DNA of 38,344 nt. Origin: a virus. Below the pieces are notes generated by a model that saw only the letters and a program-made list of their open reading frames with translations, was not told the DNA's origin and searched no databases. The stretch covers positions 1-38,344 of IMG/VR virus record IMGVR_UViG_3300044911_002711, one strand, 5' to 3'. Positions 20,307 through 27,679 of this stretch are shown here, piece by piece. A program made the position numbers and the translations under genes. Position 1 is the stretch's first letter. Every line of letters begins with the position of its first letter.

Positions 20307-20557
20307 CCACCCCACAACCCCAGTCATTCGATGTAGCAGCCATGGTCAACCATTTTTATAGGCCACCATGGGAGCGATACGATGGATACTGCGATGATGA
20401 AGGAAAGTGCTGGTTTGGATCGTCGCACCTGGGGCCGGTCGATGGCGCATGGGTTCTCCTGAAGCCATCGGAGCGCCTCGGTCATCACACCGTCAGCCTC
20501 CCTCATTGGGCTATTTCCACCTCTCAGCCGTCCCATCCCCCATCTCAACAGCCATGA
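20303..20557 (+). CDS. Small protein with duplicated LPHWA domain
   Basis: 84 residues from GTG 20303 (GTGA overlap; GTG 20300 is equivalent). Contains PPWERYDGYCDDEGKCWFG and VSLPHWAISTSQP, matching the C-terminal domain of the previous protein. The two conserved Cys and the G.CW motif suggest a small stabilised beta fold. Function unknown. Confidence 0.65.
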   Translation: MTTPQPQSFDVAAMVNHFYRPPWERYDGYCDDEGKCWFGSSHLGPVDGAWVLLKPSERLGHHTVSLPHWAISTSQPSHPPSQQP

Positions 20558-20724
20558 CCACCCCACCACCCCCGGCAGATCACGCCAAACAGGCAGCCCG
20601 TCAGGCGCGCCTTGAGGAGCTGTATTTCGCGGATGGCCGCGATGATCCAGGGCACGAAATGCACAGCCTTTATACAGGGTTGTTGATCGACCAACCCACC
20701 AGTGAGGAACAACCCAATGAGTGA
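20554..20724 (+). CDS. Small hypothetical protein
   Basis: 56 residues, ATGA overlap with previous gene. Basic helix (HAKQAARQARLEELYFADG) then a short acidic tail. Function unknown. Confidence 0.6.
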   Translation: MTTPPPPADHAKQAARQARLEELYFADGRDDPGHEMHSLYTGLLIDQPTSEEQPNE

Positions 20725-20971
20725 CCTGAAACCACTGAGCGCCGACGCGTTCAATGTAATGAAAGCAGCTACTAATGGCAATGTGTGTCTTATTAACGAT
20801 TCTGTTTATAGGCAATGCATAGCGAACGGTATACGCGCCGCGGTGGATGCTGTGCTACCTGCAGACGACTGCTCTGGCCTGAATGACATTCGTATTCGCC
20901 TCGAATTCTTAAGCCTTGTTGCTAGGCTAACCAGCGCCCACCAGGGAGATCAACCATGGCCGACGACATAG
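20717..20971 (+). CDS. Small hypothetical protein
   Basis: 84 residues starting MSDLKPLSADAFNVMKAAT, overlapping the upstream stop by 8 nt. Predicted helical with one Cys in VCLINDSVYRQCIANGI. Similar short proteins are frequent in phage accessory clusters. Function unknown. Confidence 0.65.
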   Translation: MSDLKPLSADAFNVMKAATNGNVCLINDSVYRQCIANGIRAAVDAVLPADDCSGLNDIRIRLEFLSLVARLTSAHQGDQPWPTT

Positions 20972-21324
20972 ACCTGTTCACTCCCGCGCAGCTGGCGAAG
21001 AGATGGAACAAATCCGGCCAGAATCGTCGATGGGAGGAAATCTCTGAACCCGAACGCCTGGCATGGGCTCAGCAGCAAGCGATCCTCGCCGACCGGGAGG
21101 ATTACAAGCGGCTACGGCCCCTGTTGTATGCGGCTGGCGATGGCCACCAGATCTCTCGCGAGGAATCCCTCGGGCAGCCGATATGGGTCGCCCACCAGGT
21201 CCCCGGCGGCGACCTGGTGGGCATCGGCCACCACACCGCCCGGGCCTGCTACGACGCGCTAACGGAGCGACAGCTGCGGGACTGGCAGCGCGTCAACACC
21301 ACCCCCACCAAAGGAAAACCATGA
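20956..21324 (+). CDS. Hypothetical protein
   Basis: 122 residues, overlapping the upstream gene by 16 nt. Starts MADDIDLFTPAQLAKRWNKSG, similar in style to DNA-binding or regulatory small proteins (TPAQLAKRW reads like the first helix of an excisionase-type HTH). The rest has IWVAHQVPGGDLVGIGHHT. Ends with the tail TTPTKGKP encoded by junction repeat 1. Assignment is weak. Confidence 0.65.
   Translation: MADDIDLFTPAQLAKRWNKSGQNRRWEEISEPERLAWAQQQAILADREDYKRLRPLLYAAGDGHQISREESLGQPIWVAHQVPGGDLVGIGHHTARACYDALTERQLRDWQRVNTTPTKGKP
21296..21320 (+). repeat. Junction repeat 1 (ACCACC..AAAGGA..ACC)
   Basis: CA-rich stretch ending AAAGGAAAACC before ATG 21321. Serves as both C-terminal codons of one gene and ribosome-binding site of the next. 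Confidence 0.55.
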
Positions 21325-21644
21325 CGATCGATCTCAGTAGGCTGCCAGCCTGGCCTCAATCTCAGGAACCACTGGCGGATCAGATGGCTGATCTGATTTC
21401 GGTAGCGAATCGGCTAGGTTTGCACGATGCAGCCGATGCAGTTAAGCAAATGGCCGAAAATATCGGAGAACTTCGATATGGCTGCCATGTTGACCTTGAG
21501 CCAGGCATGTTTCCCACGAGTTGCGTCATCGATACAGGAGACTTCGACGACTGTAATCTTGCGCATAAGGGAATGCGAAAAGAACAATGCAAATACTGGA
21601 AAATAGACACTACGCGGCCCACCCCAGCCGGGGAGGCACCATGA
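21321..21644 (+). CDS. Hypothetical protein
   Basis: 107 residues, ATGA overlap. Helical N-terminus (ADQMADLISVANRLGLHDAADAVKQMAENIGEL) and a Cys-containing C-terminal part (GCHVDLEP, TSCVID, DDCNLA, EQCKYW) with four Cys that may bind metal. Function unknown. Confidence 0.65.
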   Translation: MTIDLSRLPAWPQSQEPLADQMADLISVANRLGLHDAADAVKQMAENIGELRYGCHVDLEPGMFPTSCVIDTGDFDDCNLAHKGMRKEQCKYWKIDTTRPTPAGEAP

Positions 21645-22048
21645 GCGCCCCCGACTTCCACGCCATGGCCGCCCGCCAGGTCCATGGCCTGCCCGACGAC
21701 TGGCAGCCCCGCATCTACCGGGTACTGGGCGATGCCCGCGTCACGATCGGCTACAGCCTCGCCGGGGCTGTTCCGGTGGGGGTGATCAGCCGAGGCCCAC
21801 GCAAGGGCCGGCCGAAGTGGCCACGACGGAGCCAGCTGCGGGAGGTGATCATCACCCCCGCGGACGTGGCAGCCGCCACAGCCGAATGGGTGGCCTCCAC
21901 AGGGCTGTGCTCAAGGTGCGGAGGGGAAGGCCGCATCGCCTGGCGTGTGAGCGCCGCCAATGGCACCCAGTACCGCCCATGCAATGCGTGCGGCGGTACT
22001 GGGAGGGCCCCGGCAGATGAAACCACCACTACCAAGGATCAGCCATGA
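21641..22048 (+). CDS. DnaJ-type zinc-finger small protein
   Basis: 135 residues. The C-terminal part has CSRCGGEGRI and CNACGGTGRA, two CxxCxGxG motifs spaced as in DnaJ-like zinc centres. The N-terminal part (YRVLGDARVTIGYSLAG) is a small beta domain. Ends with tail ADETTTTKDQP from junction repeat 2. Likely a metal-stabilised accessory protein. Confidence 0.7.
   Translation: MSAPDFHAMAARQVHGLPDDWQPRIYRVLGDARVTIGYSLAGAVPVGVISRGPRKGRPKWPRRSQLREVIITPADVAAATAEWVASTGLCSRCGGEGRIAWRVSAANGTQYRPCNACGGTGRAPADETTTTKDQP
22008..22044 (+). repeat. Junction repeat 2
   Basis: CCCGGCAGATGAA then ACCACCACTACCAAGGATCAGCC, homologous to junction repeat 3 over about 37 nt. Confidence 0.6.
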
Positions 22049-22380
22049 CCGAGCCAAAGGTTTACAGGTATTTACTGGAAGCGGAGAAATTTACTCCGGA
22101 GGCAAAGATTTTAAGGTGCGAGTTGGTAAATGAAACACCAGCGTTTGCCACCTTAAAAGTGCCCGACTGGCATGGAAGAACCAGTGAATACAAGCTCAGA
22201 AAAACCGGCAGGGTGTTTAACACATGGCAAGATGCCCACGATGAGCTAATAGCGCGAGCGCAAAGACACCTAGATAAAGCCAGGTTGCAACTACAGCGTG
22301 CCCAGGGCCTTCACGGCAACATAGTCGGAATGCGCCCCCCGGCAGACGAAGTCATCACCACCACCAAAGGAGAACCATGA
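22045..22380 (+). CDS. Hypothetical protein
   Basis: 111 residues, ATGA overlap. A beta-rich first half (TEYKLRKTGRVFNTWQDAHDELI) and a long basic helix (RAQRHLDKARLQLQRAQGL), a pattern seen in small phage proteins that coat nucleic acid or form coiled coils. Ends with tail ADEVITTTKGEP from junction repeat 3. Coding sequence is AT-richer than the cluster average. Confidence 0.65.
   Translation: MTEPKVYRYLLEAEKFTPEAKILRCELVNETPAFATLKVPDWHGRTSEYKLRKTGRVFNTWQDAHDELIARAQRHLDKARLQLQRAQGLHGNIVGMRPPADEVITTTKGEP
22338..22376 (+). repeat. Junction repeat 3
   Basis: CCCGGCAGACGAA then CATCACCACCACCAAAGGAGAACC before ATG 22377; best Shine-Dalgarno of the set (AAAGGAG). Confidence 0.6.
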
Positions 22381-22676
22381 TCGAACTACAACCCTGGATG
22401 CACACCTGGTACGGGAGTTGTGATCCGCGGAACGGATTTAGTCGATACAGGTATAGCACTTTCTCTGTTGGATGCTTTGAATGTATTCCAAAACCATCGG
22501 GTGGGCTAAAGCGCGGTCCTATTAAGGTTCGCATCTCCGGCCCCACTTCGGATCCCGAGCTGGTTTACGATCGAGCACGGGAGATCTGCCTACAACTTGA
22601 CGCCGGCACGTATACAGGACCGAATCGTGTCACCGTGCGCAACACCACCACCACCCCAACACCCCAACCGCAATGA
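22377..22676 (+). CDS. Hypothetical protein
   Basis: 99 residues. N-terminal beta-rich and aromatic (WMHTWYGSCDPRNGFSRYRYSTFSVGCFECIPKP), then VRISGPTSDPELVYDRAREICLQL. Ends in a Thr/Pro tail. Function unknown. Confidence 0.65.
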   Translation: MIELQPWMHTWYGSCDPRNGFSRYRYSTFSVGCFECIPKPSGGLKRGPIKVRISGPTSDPELVYDRAREICLQLDAGTYTGPNRVTVRNTTTTPTPQPQ

Positions 22677-22930
22677 AAACCTTCTACGTGATGATCCCGA
22701 TGGCAGGCCACGTCTGCCTGTCCGTCAAAGCTGAGTCAGAAGACGAGGCAAAAGGGAGAGCTTTTGACATTGCAGGCGAAGCGCTAGATAGGATGCTTCA
22801 ACGCGACATCGAAAGCGGCGCGGAATTTGAAGAAGTCGAACTCCTTGACGAATTTAACCGGGGGAATATTTGCCACTGCCCCACGCCATGGGAGGTAGAA
22901 CTATGGCAAGCGGAGGAAGAAGAGGAGTGA
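22673..22930 (+). CDS. Small acidic hypothetical protein
   Basis: 85 residues, ATGA overlap. A ferredoxin-like beta-alpha-beta pattern (KTFYVMIPMAGHVCLSVKAESEDEAKGRAFDIA) as in many small phage proteins, with a strongly acidic C-terminus. Function unknown. Confidence 0.65.
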   Translation: MKTFYVMIPMAGHVCLSVKAESEDEAKGRAFDIAGEALDRMLQRDIESGAEFEEVELLDEFNRGNICHCPTPWEVELWQAEEEEE

Positions 22931-22941
22931 TCTTGACAGCA

Positions 22942-22970
22942 AACACCACCCCCACCACCAAAGGATAACC
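22942..22970 (+). repeat. Junction repeat 4
   Basis: AACACCACCCCCACCACCAA then AGGATAACC before ATG 22971, here in a 40-nt gap rather than in coding sequence. Confidence 0.55.
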
Positions 22971-23282
22971 ATGAAAGCGTGGAAAGACACCACGGGATAT
23001 TCCCACGGTGAACGAGGCAAGATTGAACCTAAATCATGGATGATTGAGTGTGGTGACCTACGGGTTACCGTTACCCGCCACCTGTACTATCCTGGTCAAT
23101 GGTGCGTCATATCAGAATCGTGCGGGCTTCTACTTCAGCCTCTCAACATTCCCGGTAATTCATCAGCAAAAACAGCACAAGATGCGGCGCTAAACCTGGT
23201 TCGTCGCCGCTTGACGACTCTTCAGGATGACTACAACACGATGCTAAGCCTGAAAGAAGGCGATGATGAAAAGGATGAATAG
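22971..23282 (+). CDS. Hypothetical protein
   Basis: 103 residues starting MKAWKDTTGYSHGERGK. Beta-rich centre (MIECGDLRVTVTRHLYYPGQWCVISESCG) followed by a helix. The N-terminal pattern is typical of phage proteins of unknown function. Overlaps the next gene by 20 nt. Confidence 0.65.
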   Translation: MKAWKDTTGYSHGERGKIEPKSWMIECGDLRVTVTRHLYYPGQWCVISESCGLLLQPLNIPGNSSAKTAQDAALNLVRRRLTTLQDDYNTMLSLKEGDDEKDE

Positions 23283-23613
23283 CCTTTTGTTCCCCACCCC
23301 CACCACCGAGAACCAACCCGTGCAACACCACGTCTACGACACCAGCTACGCGCTAACTGATGGGATAGCGATAAGGAGGTTGAGAGACCCCATCTGCTCT
23401 GGCGCACTGAAGGGCCATGTTTTTTACAAACAAAGTGGGTCTTACGGTTCTGCAAACATAATTTCCCCCGCCAAATGGCACGCCACAAAAGCCGAAGCCA
23501 TTGCAGCCGCGGAAGCGCAACGCAAAAAGAAGATCGCAAGCCTAGAAAAGCAGATCAAAAAACTACGCGATATGTCATTCAGTGATTGCCCCGATCTCCC
23601 CACCGAAAACTGA
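23263..23613 (+). CDS. Hypothetical protein with C-terminal coiled coil
   Basis: 116 residues. Beta-rich centre and a C-terminal helix (WHATKAEAIAAAEAQRKKKIASLEKQIKKLRD) that may form a coiled coil. Start ATG 23263, with in-frame ATGs a few codons later. Function unknown. Confidence 0.65.
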   Translation: MMKRMNSLLFPTPTTENQPVQHHVYDTSYALTDGIAIRRLRDPICSGALKGHVFYKQSGSYGSANIISPAKWHATKAEAIAAAEAQRKKKIASLEKQIKKLRDMSFSDCPDLPTEN

Positions 23614-23616
23614 CCC

Positions 23617-24222
23617 ATGCTAAAAAACGACCGCTGGATCCGCCAACAAGCCGCCGCCGGCATGATCGATCCGTTTGAGCCGTGGCTGGCGCGGCAGCTG
23701 CTGACCAGCGATGACCGGGGACTCCGCACCCTCCCCGTCCTCAGTTTCGGCACCTCCTCCTACGGCTACGATCTGCGCCTTTCGGCCCGGGAGTTCCTGA
23801 TCTTCCGCCATGTGCCCGGCACGGTGATGAACCCGAAGCGGTTCAACCCCGCCAACCTGGAGCCGGCGCCGCTGCACCAGGACGAGGACGGGCGCTACTT
23901 CATCCTGCCGGCCCACTCCTATGGCCTCGGGGTGGCGCTGGAGCGGCTGCGGGTGCCGCCGAACATCACTGTGATCTGCCTGGGTAAGAGCACCTACGCC
24001 CGGCTTGGCATCATCGTCAACACCACGCCAGCGGAGGCCGGGTGGGAGGGGCATCTCACCCTGGAATTCAGCAATTCCAGCGGTGCCGACTGCCGGATCT
24101 ACGCGGAGGAGGGCATCTGCCAGCTGCTGTTCTTCGAGGGGGAGCCGTGCGAGACCACCTACCGGGATCGGGCGGGGAAGTATCAGGATCAGCCCGAGCG
24201 GGTCGTGGGGGCGAGGGTGTGA
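23617..24222 (+). CDS. dcd: dCTP deaminase
   Basis: 201 residues of the dUTPase/dCTP-deaminase fold. Key segments: SFGTSSYGYDLRLS (about 43-56), LGKSTYARLGIIVNTTPAEAGWEGHLTLEFSNSS (about 122-155, with the catalytic Glu in LTLEFSN) and the C-terminal phosphate loop region with GKYQDQ. Converts dCTP to dUTP, the precursor of the dUMP used by ThyX at 25102. A bifunctional dCTP deaminase/dUTPase cannot be excluded. Starts 3 nt after the previous stop. Confidence 0.93.
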   Translation: MLKNDRWIRQQAAAGMIDPFEPWLARQLLTSDDRGLRTLPVLSFGTSSYGYDLRLSAREFLIFRHVPGTVMNPKRFNPANLEPAPLHQDEDGRYFILPAHSYGLGVALERLRVPPNITVICLGKSTYARLGIIVNTTPAEAGWEGHLTLEFSNSSGADCRIYAEEGICQLLFFEGEPCETTYRDRAGKYQDQPERVVGARV

Positions 24223-24225
24223 GCC

Positions 24226-24420
24226 ATGAACTGTCCTGAATGCGGCGCGCAATGCGAGCGCGACGATGTTGATGTTGGCGTCGGTCGGATACTTGGACCC
24301 TGGGGGTGTTTTTCCTGTGGATGGTCGGAATGGCCTGAATATAGTCACAGGAATCAACTACCAGGGATTCAAGGTTACCACCTGGATCCGATGGGCGGAC
24401 TGACGCCTTCTGAACCATGA
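24226..24420 (+). CDS. Small zinc-ribbon protein 1
   Basis: 64 residues with CPECGAQC near the N-terminus and CFSCGW about 20 residues on, giving a four-Cys zinc ribbon. First of four consecutive small Cys-rich genes, each overlapping the next by ATGA. Possible nucleic-acid or protein binder; function unknown. Confidence 0.7.
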   Translation: MNCPECGAQCERDDVDVGVGRILGPWGCFSCGWSEWPEYSHRNQLPGIQGYHLDPMGGLTPSEP

Positions 24421-24608
24421 CCGAAGACTGCATGGAACACTGCGCCCGCTGCTCACAGCCCCACGAGAACTGGCCAGCTGACGATCATCCCGTCAATCAG
24501 TTATGCACCGACTGCTGGGAGGCTCAATGCTCTAAGCAATGGTGGGGAGTTGTAATCGCGCTGGATGAATTAGGGCTGATTGAACCTTCTACCCCACCCC
24601 AACAATGA
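24417..24608 (+). CDS. Small zinc-ribbon protein 2
   Basis: 63 residues with CARCSQPH and CTDCWEAQC, a four-Cys knuckle, and a C-terminal helix (WWGVVIALDELGLIE). ATGA overlaps on both sides. Confidence 0.7.
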   Translation: MTEDCMEHCARCSQPHENWPADDHPVNQLCTDCWEAQCSKQWWGVVIALDELGLIEPSTPPQQ

Positions 24609-24838
24609 GCAACCACCCCACCCCACCATGCTGCGACGCATGGCCAGCATGGGCCGATAGCGTCGCCTGGTATCCGATGGAGGATGACCCCACTGTGCTG
24701 GTGATGCCTCACATGGCTGGCACCCGGCACTCAGTCAACTACTGCCCCGGCTGCGGGGCGGAGCGTCGATCGGCCACGTCAACGCGGTTCCCACCAGTGG
24801 AGCGCGGCAGCCACCTCACCACCACAGCCGAACCATGA
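24605..24838 (+). CDS. Small Cys-rich protein 3
   Basis: 77 residues with CCDAW near the start and YCPGCGAER later; these may form a split zinc site. The segment HMAGTRHSVNYCPGCG resembles small phage topoisomerase-like zinc fragments, but no enzyme core is present. Confidence 0.65.
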   Translation: MSNHPTPPCCDAWPAWADSVAWYPMEDDPTVLVMPHMAGTRHSVNYCPGCGAERRSATSTRFPPVERGSHLTTTAEP

Positions 24839-25128
24839 CCACCCCCAAAGCCACGCCAGATCCATCCACGACCCCGGCTGACCCCATCGCCCACTGCCCC
24901 GGTTGGGGTGACGGCCCCGATGACTGGCTGGAGGAGTGCCAGGATTGCCAGCGACGAACCGCGCCGGCAGGGGAGGGAGGCAGCGACCTGCCGCCGCCAA
25001 TTATCGCGCTGTTCTGTGAGGCGTACATCCCACCAGATCGCCCCGAGGATCGGCGGCTGAGGGAGCTGGCCCGTGCCTACGCGCACGGGCCGCGCGTCTC
25101 CCTACGGCGCCAGCCGGGCCCGGTGTAG
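24835..25128 (+). CDS. Small Cys-containing protein 4, end of plus operon
   Basis: 97 residues with CPGWGDGP and CQDCQRR; Pro-rich N-terminus and basic C-terminus. Its last 27 nt overlap the 3' end of the convergent thyX gene. Confidence 0.6.
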   Translation: MTTPKATPDPSTTPADPIAHCPGWGDGPDDWLEECQDCQRRTAPAGEGGSDLPPPIIALFCEAYIPPDRPEDRRLRELARAYAHGPRVSLRRQPGPV

Positions 25129-25827
25129 GCGGCTTTTCTCGTACCAGGCGGCGATCTCTGGCGCCCACACCTGCAGGCGGGGCCAGATCAGCTCACACAG
25201 CCAGCGGATTTCCTGCTGCGCGTCCAACTTGGCCCGCAGGTCAAGGAAGTGCAGCAGGGCCCGCAGGGTGAAGCTCACCACGAAATGCTGCCGGTAGTCG
25301 AAGGGGAGGATGCCGCGGGCGTGTTCTTCGGAGAAGCCAGCGGCCACCAGGTCGCGGTAGCGCTCGGCAGCGGCGCGGCAGAGCTCTCGATCGATCCCCC
25401 GCTGGTTCTGGCCGTAGCGGTACTTTTTGCCCTGGCGGTCGCTGTAGTCGCCAACCGGCCGCAAGTAAAATACCTCCTCTAAATCAATTTGCCCCGTCGC
25501 AGCACGGCAAATGCGCTCACCCGTGTAACGCATCGACTGCACGTCAAACGAAACCCCCACCCGGTGGGTGCGGGCCTGTTGCATCACGGAATGAGGGAAC
25601 CAGCCCACATTCAGTACGATCTGGGCATGCTCTAGCGGGCCGTAATGGCCCCGTTCGCCAGCCAGCAGGCGTTTGATGCAGATCTCACCAGCTATCTTCT
25701 CATTGGGCCAGTCGCCTCGATCGTCAGCGACAAAGCCCTCGCTGTAGTCCTGGTGCATGGCCGCGTAGATGCACTGCTGCGGGTTGGGGGTGGCTGTGAT
25801 GAGTGCCACCCGAAAGCGTGGGTCCAT
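25102..25827 (-). CDS. thyX: Flavin-dependent thymidylate synthase
   Basis: 241 residues from ATG 25827; an earlier ATG at 25854 is in frame but lies within the probable terminator/promoter. The ThyX signature reads RTHRVGVSFDVQSMRYT (about 86-102), the variant common in cyanobacteria and their phages, and HYGPLEHAQIVLNV (about 61-74) precedes it. Makes dTMP from dUMP with FAD, NADPH and methylene-THF. Works with the dCTP deaminase on the opposite strand. It is the 3'-most gene of the minus strand block and shares its 3' end with the plus operon. Confidence 0.95.
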   Translation of the reverse strand: MDPRFRVALITATPNPQQCIYAAMHQDYSEGFVADDRGDWPNEKIAGEICIKRLLAGERGHYGPLEHAQIVLNVGWFPHSVMQQARTHRVGVSFDVQSMRYTGERICRAATGQIDLEEVFYLRPVGDYSDRQGKKYRYGQNQRGIDRELCRAAAERYRDLVAAGFSEEHARGILPFDYRQHFVVSFTLRALLHFLDLRAKLDAQQEIRWLCELIWPRLQVWAPEIAAWYEKSRLHRARLAP

Positions 25828-25857
25828 TGGCGTGGTGGAAGAATGTGCTATCATGGC

Positions 25858-25886
25858 AAAAAGCCACGGCCGATAGCGACCGTGGC
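25858..25886 (-). terminator. Intrinsic terminator upstream of thyX
   Basis: On the minus strand a 7-bp stem (GCCACGG/CCGTGGC, 25863-25869 with 25880-25886) is followed by five T residues. It ends transcripts from the coiled-coil operon before thyX. The T-run runs straight into TGCCATGAT, a possible extended -10 for thyX. Confidence 0.75.
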
Positions 25887-25919
25887 GATGAGTTAGGGGA
25901 TGATGGTGATGTGCAATGG

Positions 25920-26039
25920 CTACACTTGATGCTGCCTACGGAAGGCGTCCGAGACCTGTTGCAGTGTCCACCCTGCCGGGGCTATCCACTCTATTGTCGT
26001 GAGCCCATACCTGTTTGGGTAGGTGATGATGCACATCAT
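25920..26039 (-). CDS. Tiny ORF, 39 residues
   Basis: ATG 26039 lies 1 nt after the stop of the upstream gene with a GGAG about 10 nt before it. Sequence begins MMCIITYPNRYGLTTIEW and has a compact amphipathic end (WTLQQVSDAFRRQHQV). Supported by coupling and by filling the gap before the terminator. Confidence 0.5.
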   Translation of the reverse strand: MMCIITYPNRYGLTTIEWIAPAGWTLQQVSDAFRRQHQV

Positions 26040-26040
26040 C

Positions 26041-26412
26041 TCACACCAGCTCCTCCCCGCTCATCGACGGCATGCCGAGGCCCTGGGTGCTGGCCGGAGC
26101 TCCCCATGTGTTGCCGTGCTGTGGGTTGGTGGCATCGGTAATGGCGGTGGTGATGACGCCCGTGAGCCTCAGCAAGGGACTGGCCACGCCGCCCACCAGG
26201 GGGGAGCCGTCCTCCTGCGTGTTGTCGGCGATGCCGCGAGCGGTTGCGGCGGCGGCGCGGAGAAGGGCCTCCAGGATGAGAACCTGCCGGCCGTTCCTTA
26301 TCCCCGCGGCGGGGTACCGGGCTTCCCTGTGGACGATTTCGTGAACGGCGTCAAGCAGTCGGTCTGTTGACGCGTCGCTTAAGTGCTGGCGATCGATTGG
26401 AAGGGTTGGCAT
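26041..26412 (-). CDS. Hypothetical helical protein
   Basis: 123 residues. Helical N-terminal two thirds (RLLDAVHEIVHREARYP and RQVLILEALLRAAAATARGIAD), low-complexity C-terminus. Lies between the coiled-coil gene and the 39-residue ORF in the same operon. Function unknown. Confidence 0.65.
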   Translation of the reverse strand: MPTLPIDRQHLSDASTDRLLDAVHEIVHREARYPAAGIRNGRQVLILEALLRAAAATARGIADNTQEDGSPLVGGVASPLLRLTGVITTAITDATNPQHGNTWGAPASTQGLGMPSMSGEELV

Positions 26413-26527
26413 GGTGAATGAAAGTGCGGGCGAGCGGTGGCGAAGGCACCGGGTTTCGGCCCCCGGCGGGGCGCAGTGGGCTAGGGCATGGCGGGTACCT
26501 GATGGGGGGGGTGGGGATCAGCGCCGT

Positions 26528-27520
26528 TCAAACTGCAGTCCAGTCAATGCTGAGCGCTTTGTGAAAAGAGCCGGCGATGATGGCATCGGCAACGCGATCG
26601 GGTGCGCTGGTGGTCATGGCCTCGATCAGCTCACGGCGCAGCTTGGCTTCCCGGCTTTTGCGTGCCTGTTGCGCGGCGCGCTCGCGTACCACGCGATCCG
26701 CTTCCGCTTGGCGCTCCGCCTCCAGCCGAGCCCGCTCCTTGGCTTCCGCTTCGCGTGCCCTGGCCTCTGCTGCCGCCGCCGCTTGGATGGCTTCTTGTGC
26801 CCGACGCTCGGCGTCGCGCTCACGCTTGGCCGCTTCTTGGCGCTCGGCTTCAGCACGACGCTCCGACGCGGCCCGCTCATCAGCGATTGCCTGCTCACGG
26901 ATCCGCTCTTGGCGCTCCGCCTCTTCCCTAGCGGCCTTTTCGGCCCGCAGGGCTTCCAGCTCCACTTGCTCCGCTTCACGCTTGCGCAGTGCGTCCCGAA
27001 GCTCTAGGAGCTGCTCAGACACCTCAGCACGGCGAGCGGCGCCTGCGCTGGCGAACTCCTCTAGGCCGGTGGTGTCAACCTCGGCTAGTTGCGCAAGCCG
27101 CGCTTCCGCGTCGGCAGCGGTGGTGACGCCTTGGGGCAGCGCAGCGATGAAATCCAGCACGGACCTATGGGCATCGATCCGAGCTTGCTCTTCGGCTTCG
27201 AGCGCTTTGATTTCGCGCTCATGGGGCCCAATCAGCCCCTGGACCGCGGCCTCAAGCGTCTTGGCGGTCTCATCGACTGCTCGCCCGCGCTCCAAATGGA
27301 TAGCCTTGGCGTCCTTGCGGGCTCGCTCAATGCCGCCCTTGAGGCGGCGAAGCTCGGCAACCCAGGACCGGGCGGCCTTGTTTTCCCATTTGTCGCGATA
27401 GTTGAAGACTTTGCCTTCCGCCTGCTCGGAGGCAATGGCAATATCCGCGGCAAGCGCCTCCCACTTACTGAGTGCGGTGGTTTCCCCTTGCGTGGCAAGG
27501 GCAGCTGTTTGCGTGCTCAT
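26528..27520 (-). CDS. Coiled-coil protein
   Basis: 330 residues from ATG 27520, which has a strong GGAGGT ribosome site and overlaps the upstream stop (TGATG). N-terminal helical domain (about 1-120), then a long Arg/Glu/Ala heptad-rich coiled coil (about 175-300), then a short C-terminal segment. Proteins of this shape occur in phage replication/recombination operons, but no enzymatic motif is seen. The equally long plus-strand frame at 26577-27401 is its composition-driven mirror. Confidence 0.75.
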   Translation of the reverse strand: MSTQTAALATQGETTALSKWEALAADIAIASEQAEGKVFNYRDKWENKAARSWVAELRRLKGGIERARKDAKAIHLERGRAVDETAKTLEAAVQGLIGPHEREIKALEAEEQARIDAHRSVLDFIAALPQGVTTAADAEARLAQLAEVDTTGLEEFASAGAARRAEVSEQLLELRDALRKREAEQVELEALRAEKAAREEAERQERIREQAIADERAASERRAEAERQEAAKRERDAERRAQEAIQAAAAAEARAREAEAKERARLEAERQAEADRVVRERAAQQARKSREAKLRRELIEAMTTSAPDRVADAIIAGSFHKALSIDWTAV

Positions 27521-27666
27521 CACCACCTCCGCAGCATGGAGGGGTTCCGCTCGGCCGGGGTCAGGGCTTCAGAGCCCTCGTAGCCGTCGCAGTCGTCTTC
27601 ATCCAGCTCGGGGTAGTCCTCGCAGTCGTGCGGGTGGAGGTCGTCCTCGGGATCCCAGTAGGGCAT
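27520..27666 (-). CDS. Small acidic protein
   Basis: 48 residues from ATG 27666, about 21 nt after the predicted P5 start. Very acidic (DPEDDLHPHDCEDYPELDEDD), possibly a DNA mimic or metal binder. First gene of the coiled-coil operon. Confidence 0.6.
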   Translation of the reverse strand: MPYWDPEDDLHPHDCEDYPELDEDDCDGYEGSEALTPAERNPSMLRRW

Positions 27667-27679
27667 GGGGTGCTCTCGT

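Noticed and set aside
25846-25854. Plus-strand TGCTATCAT as a promoter
   Set aside because: Nothing downstream on the plus strand is coding, the GCCAC block is at the wrong distance and is part of the terminator stem.
26577-27401. Plus-strand frame of 274 residues rich in Ser/Ala/Arg
   Set aside because: Mirror of the coiled-coil gene; its composition follows from the Arg/Glu/Ala codons on the other strand.
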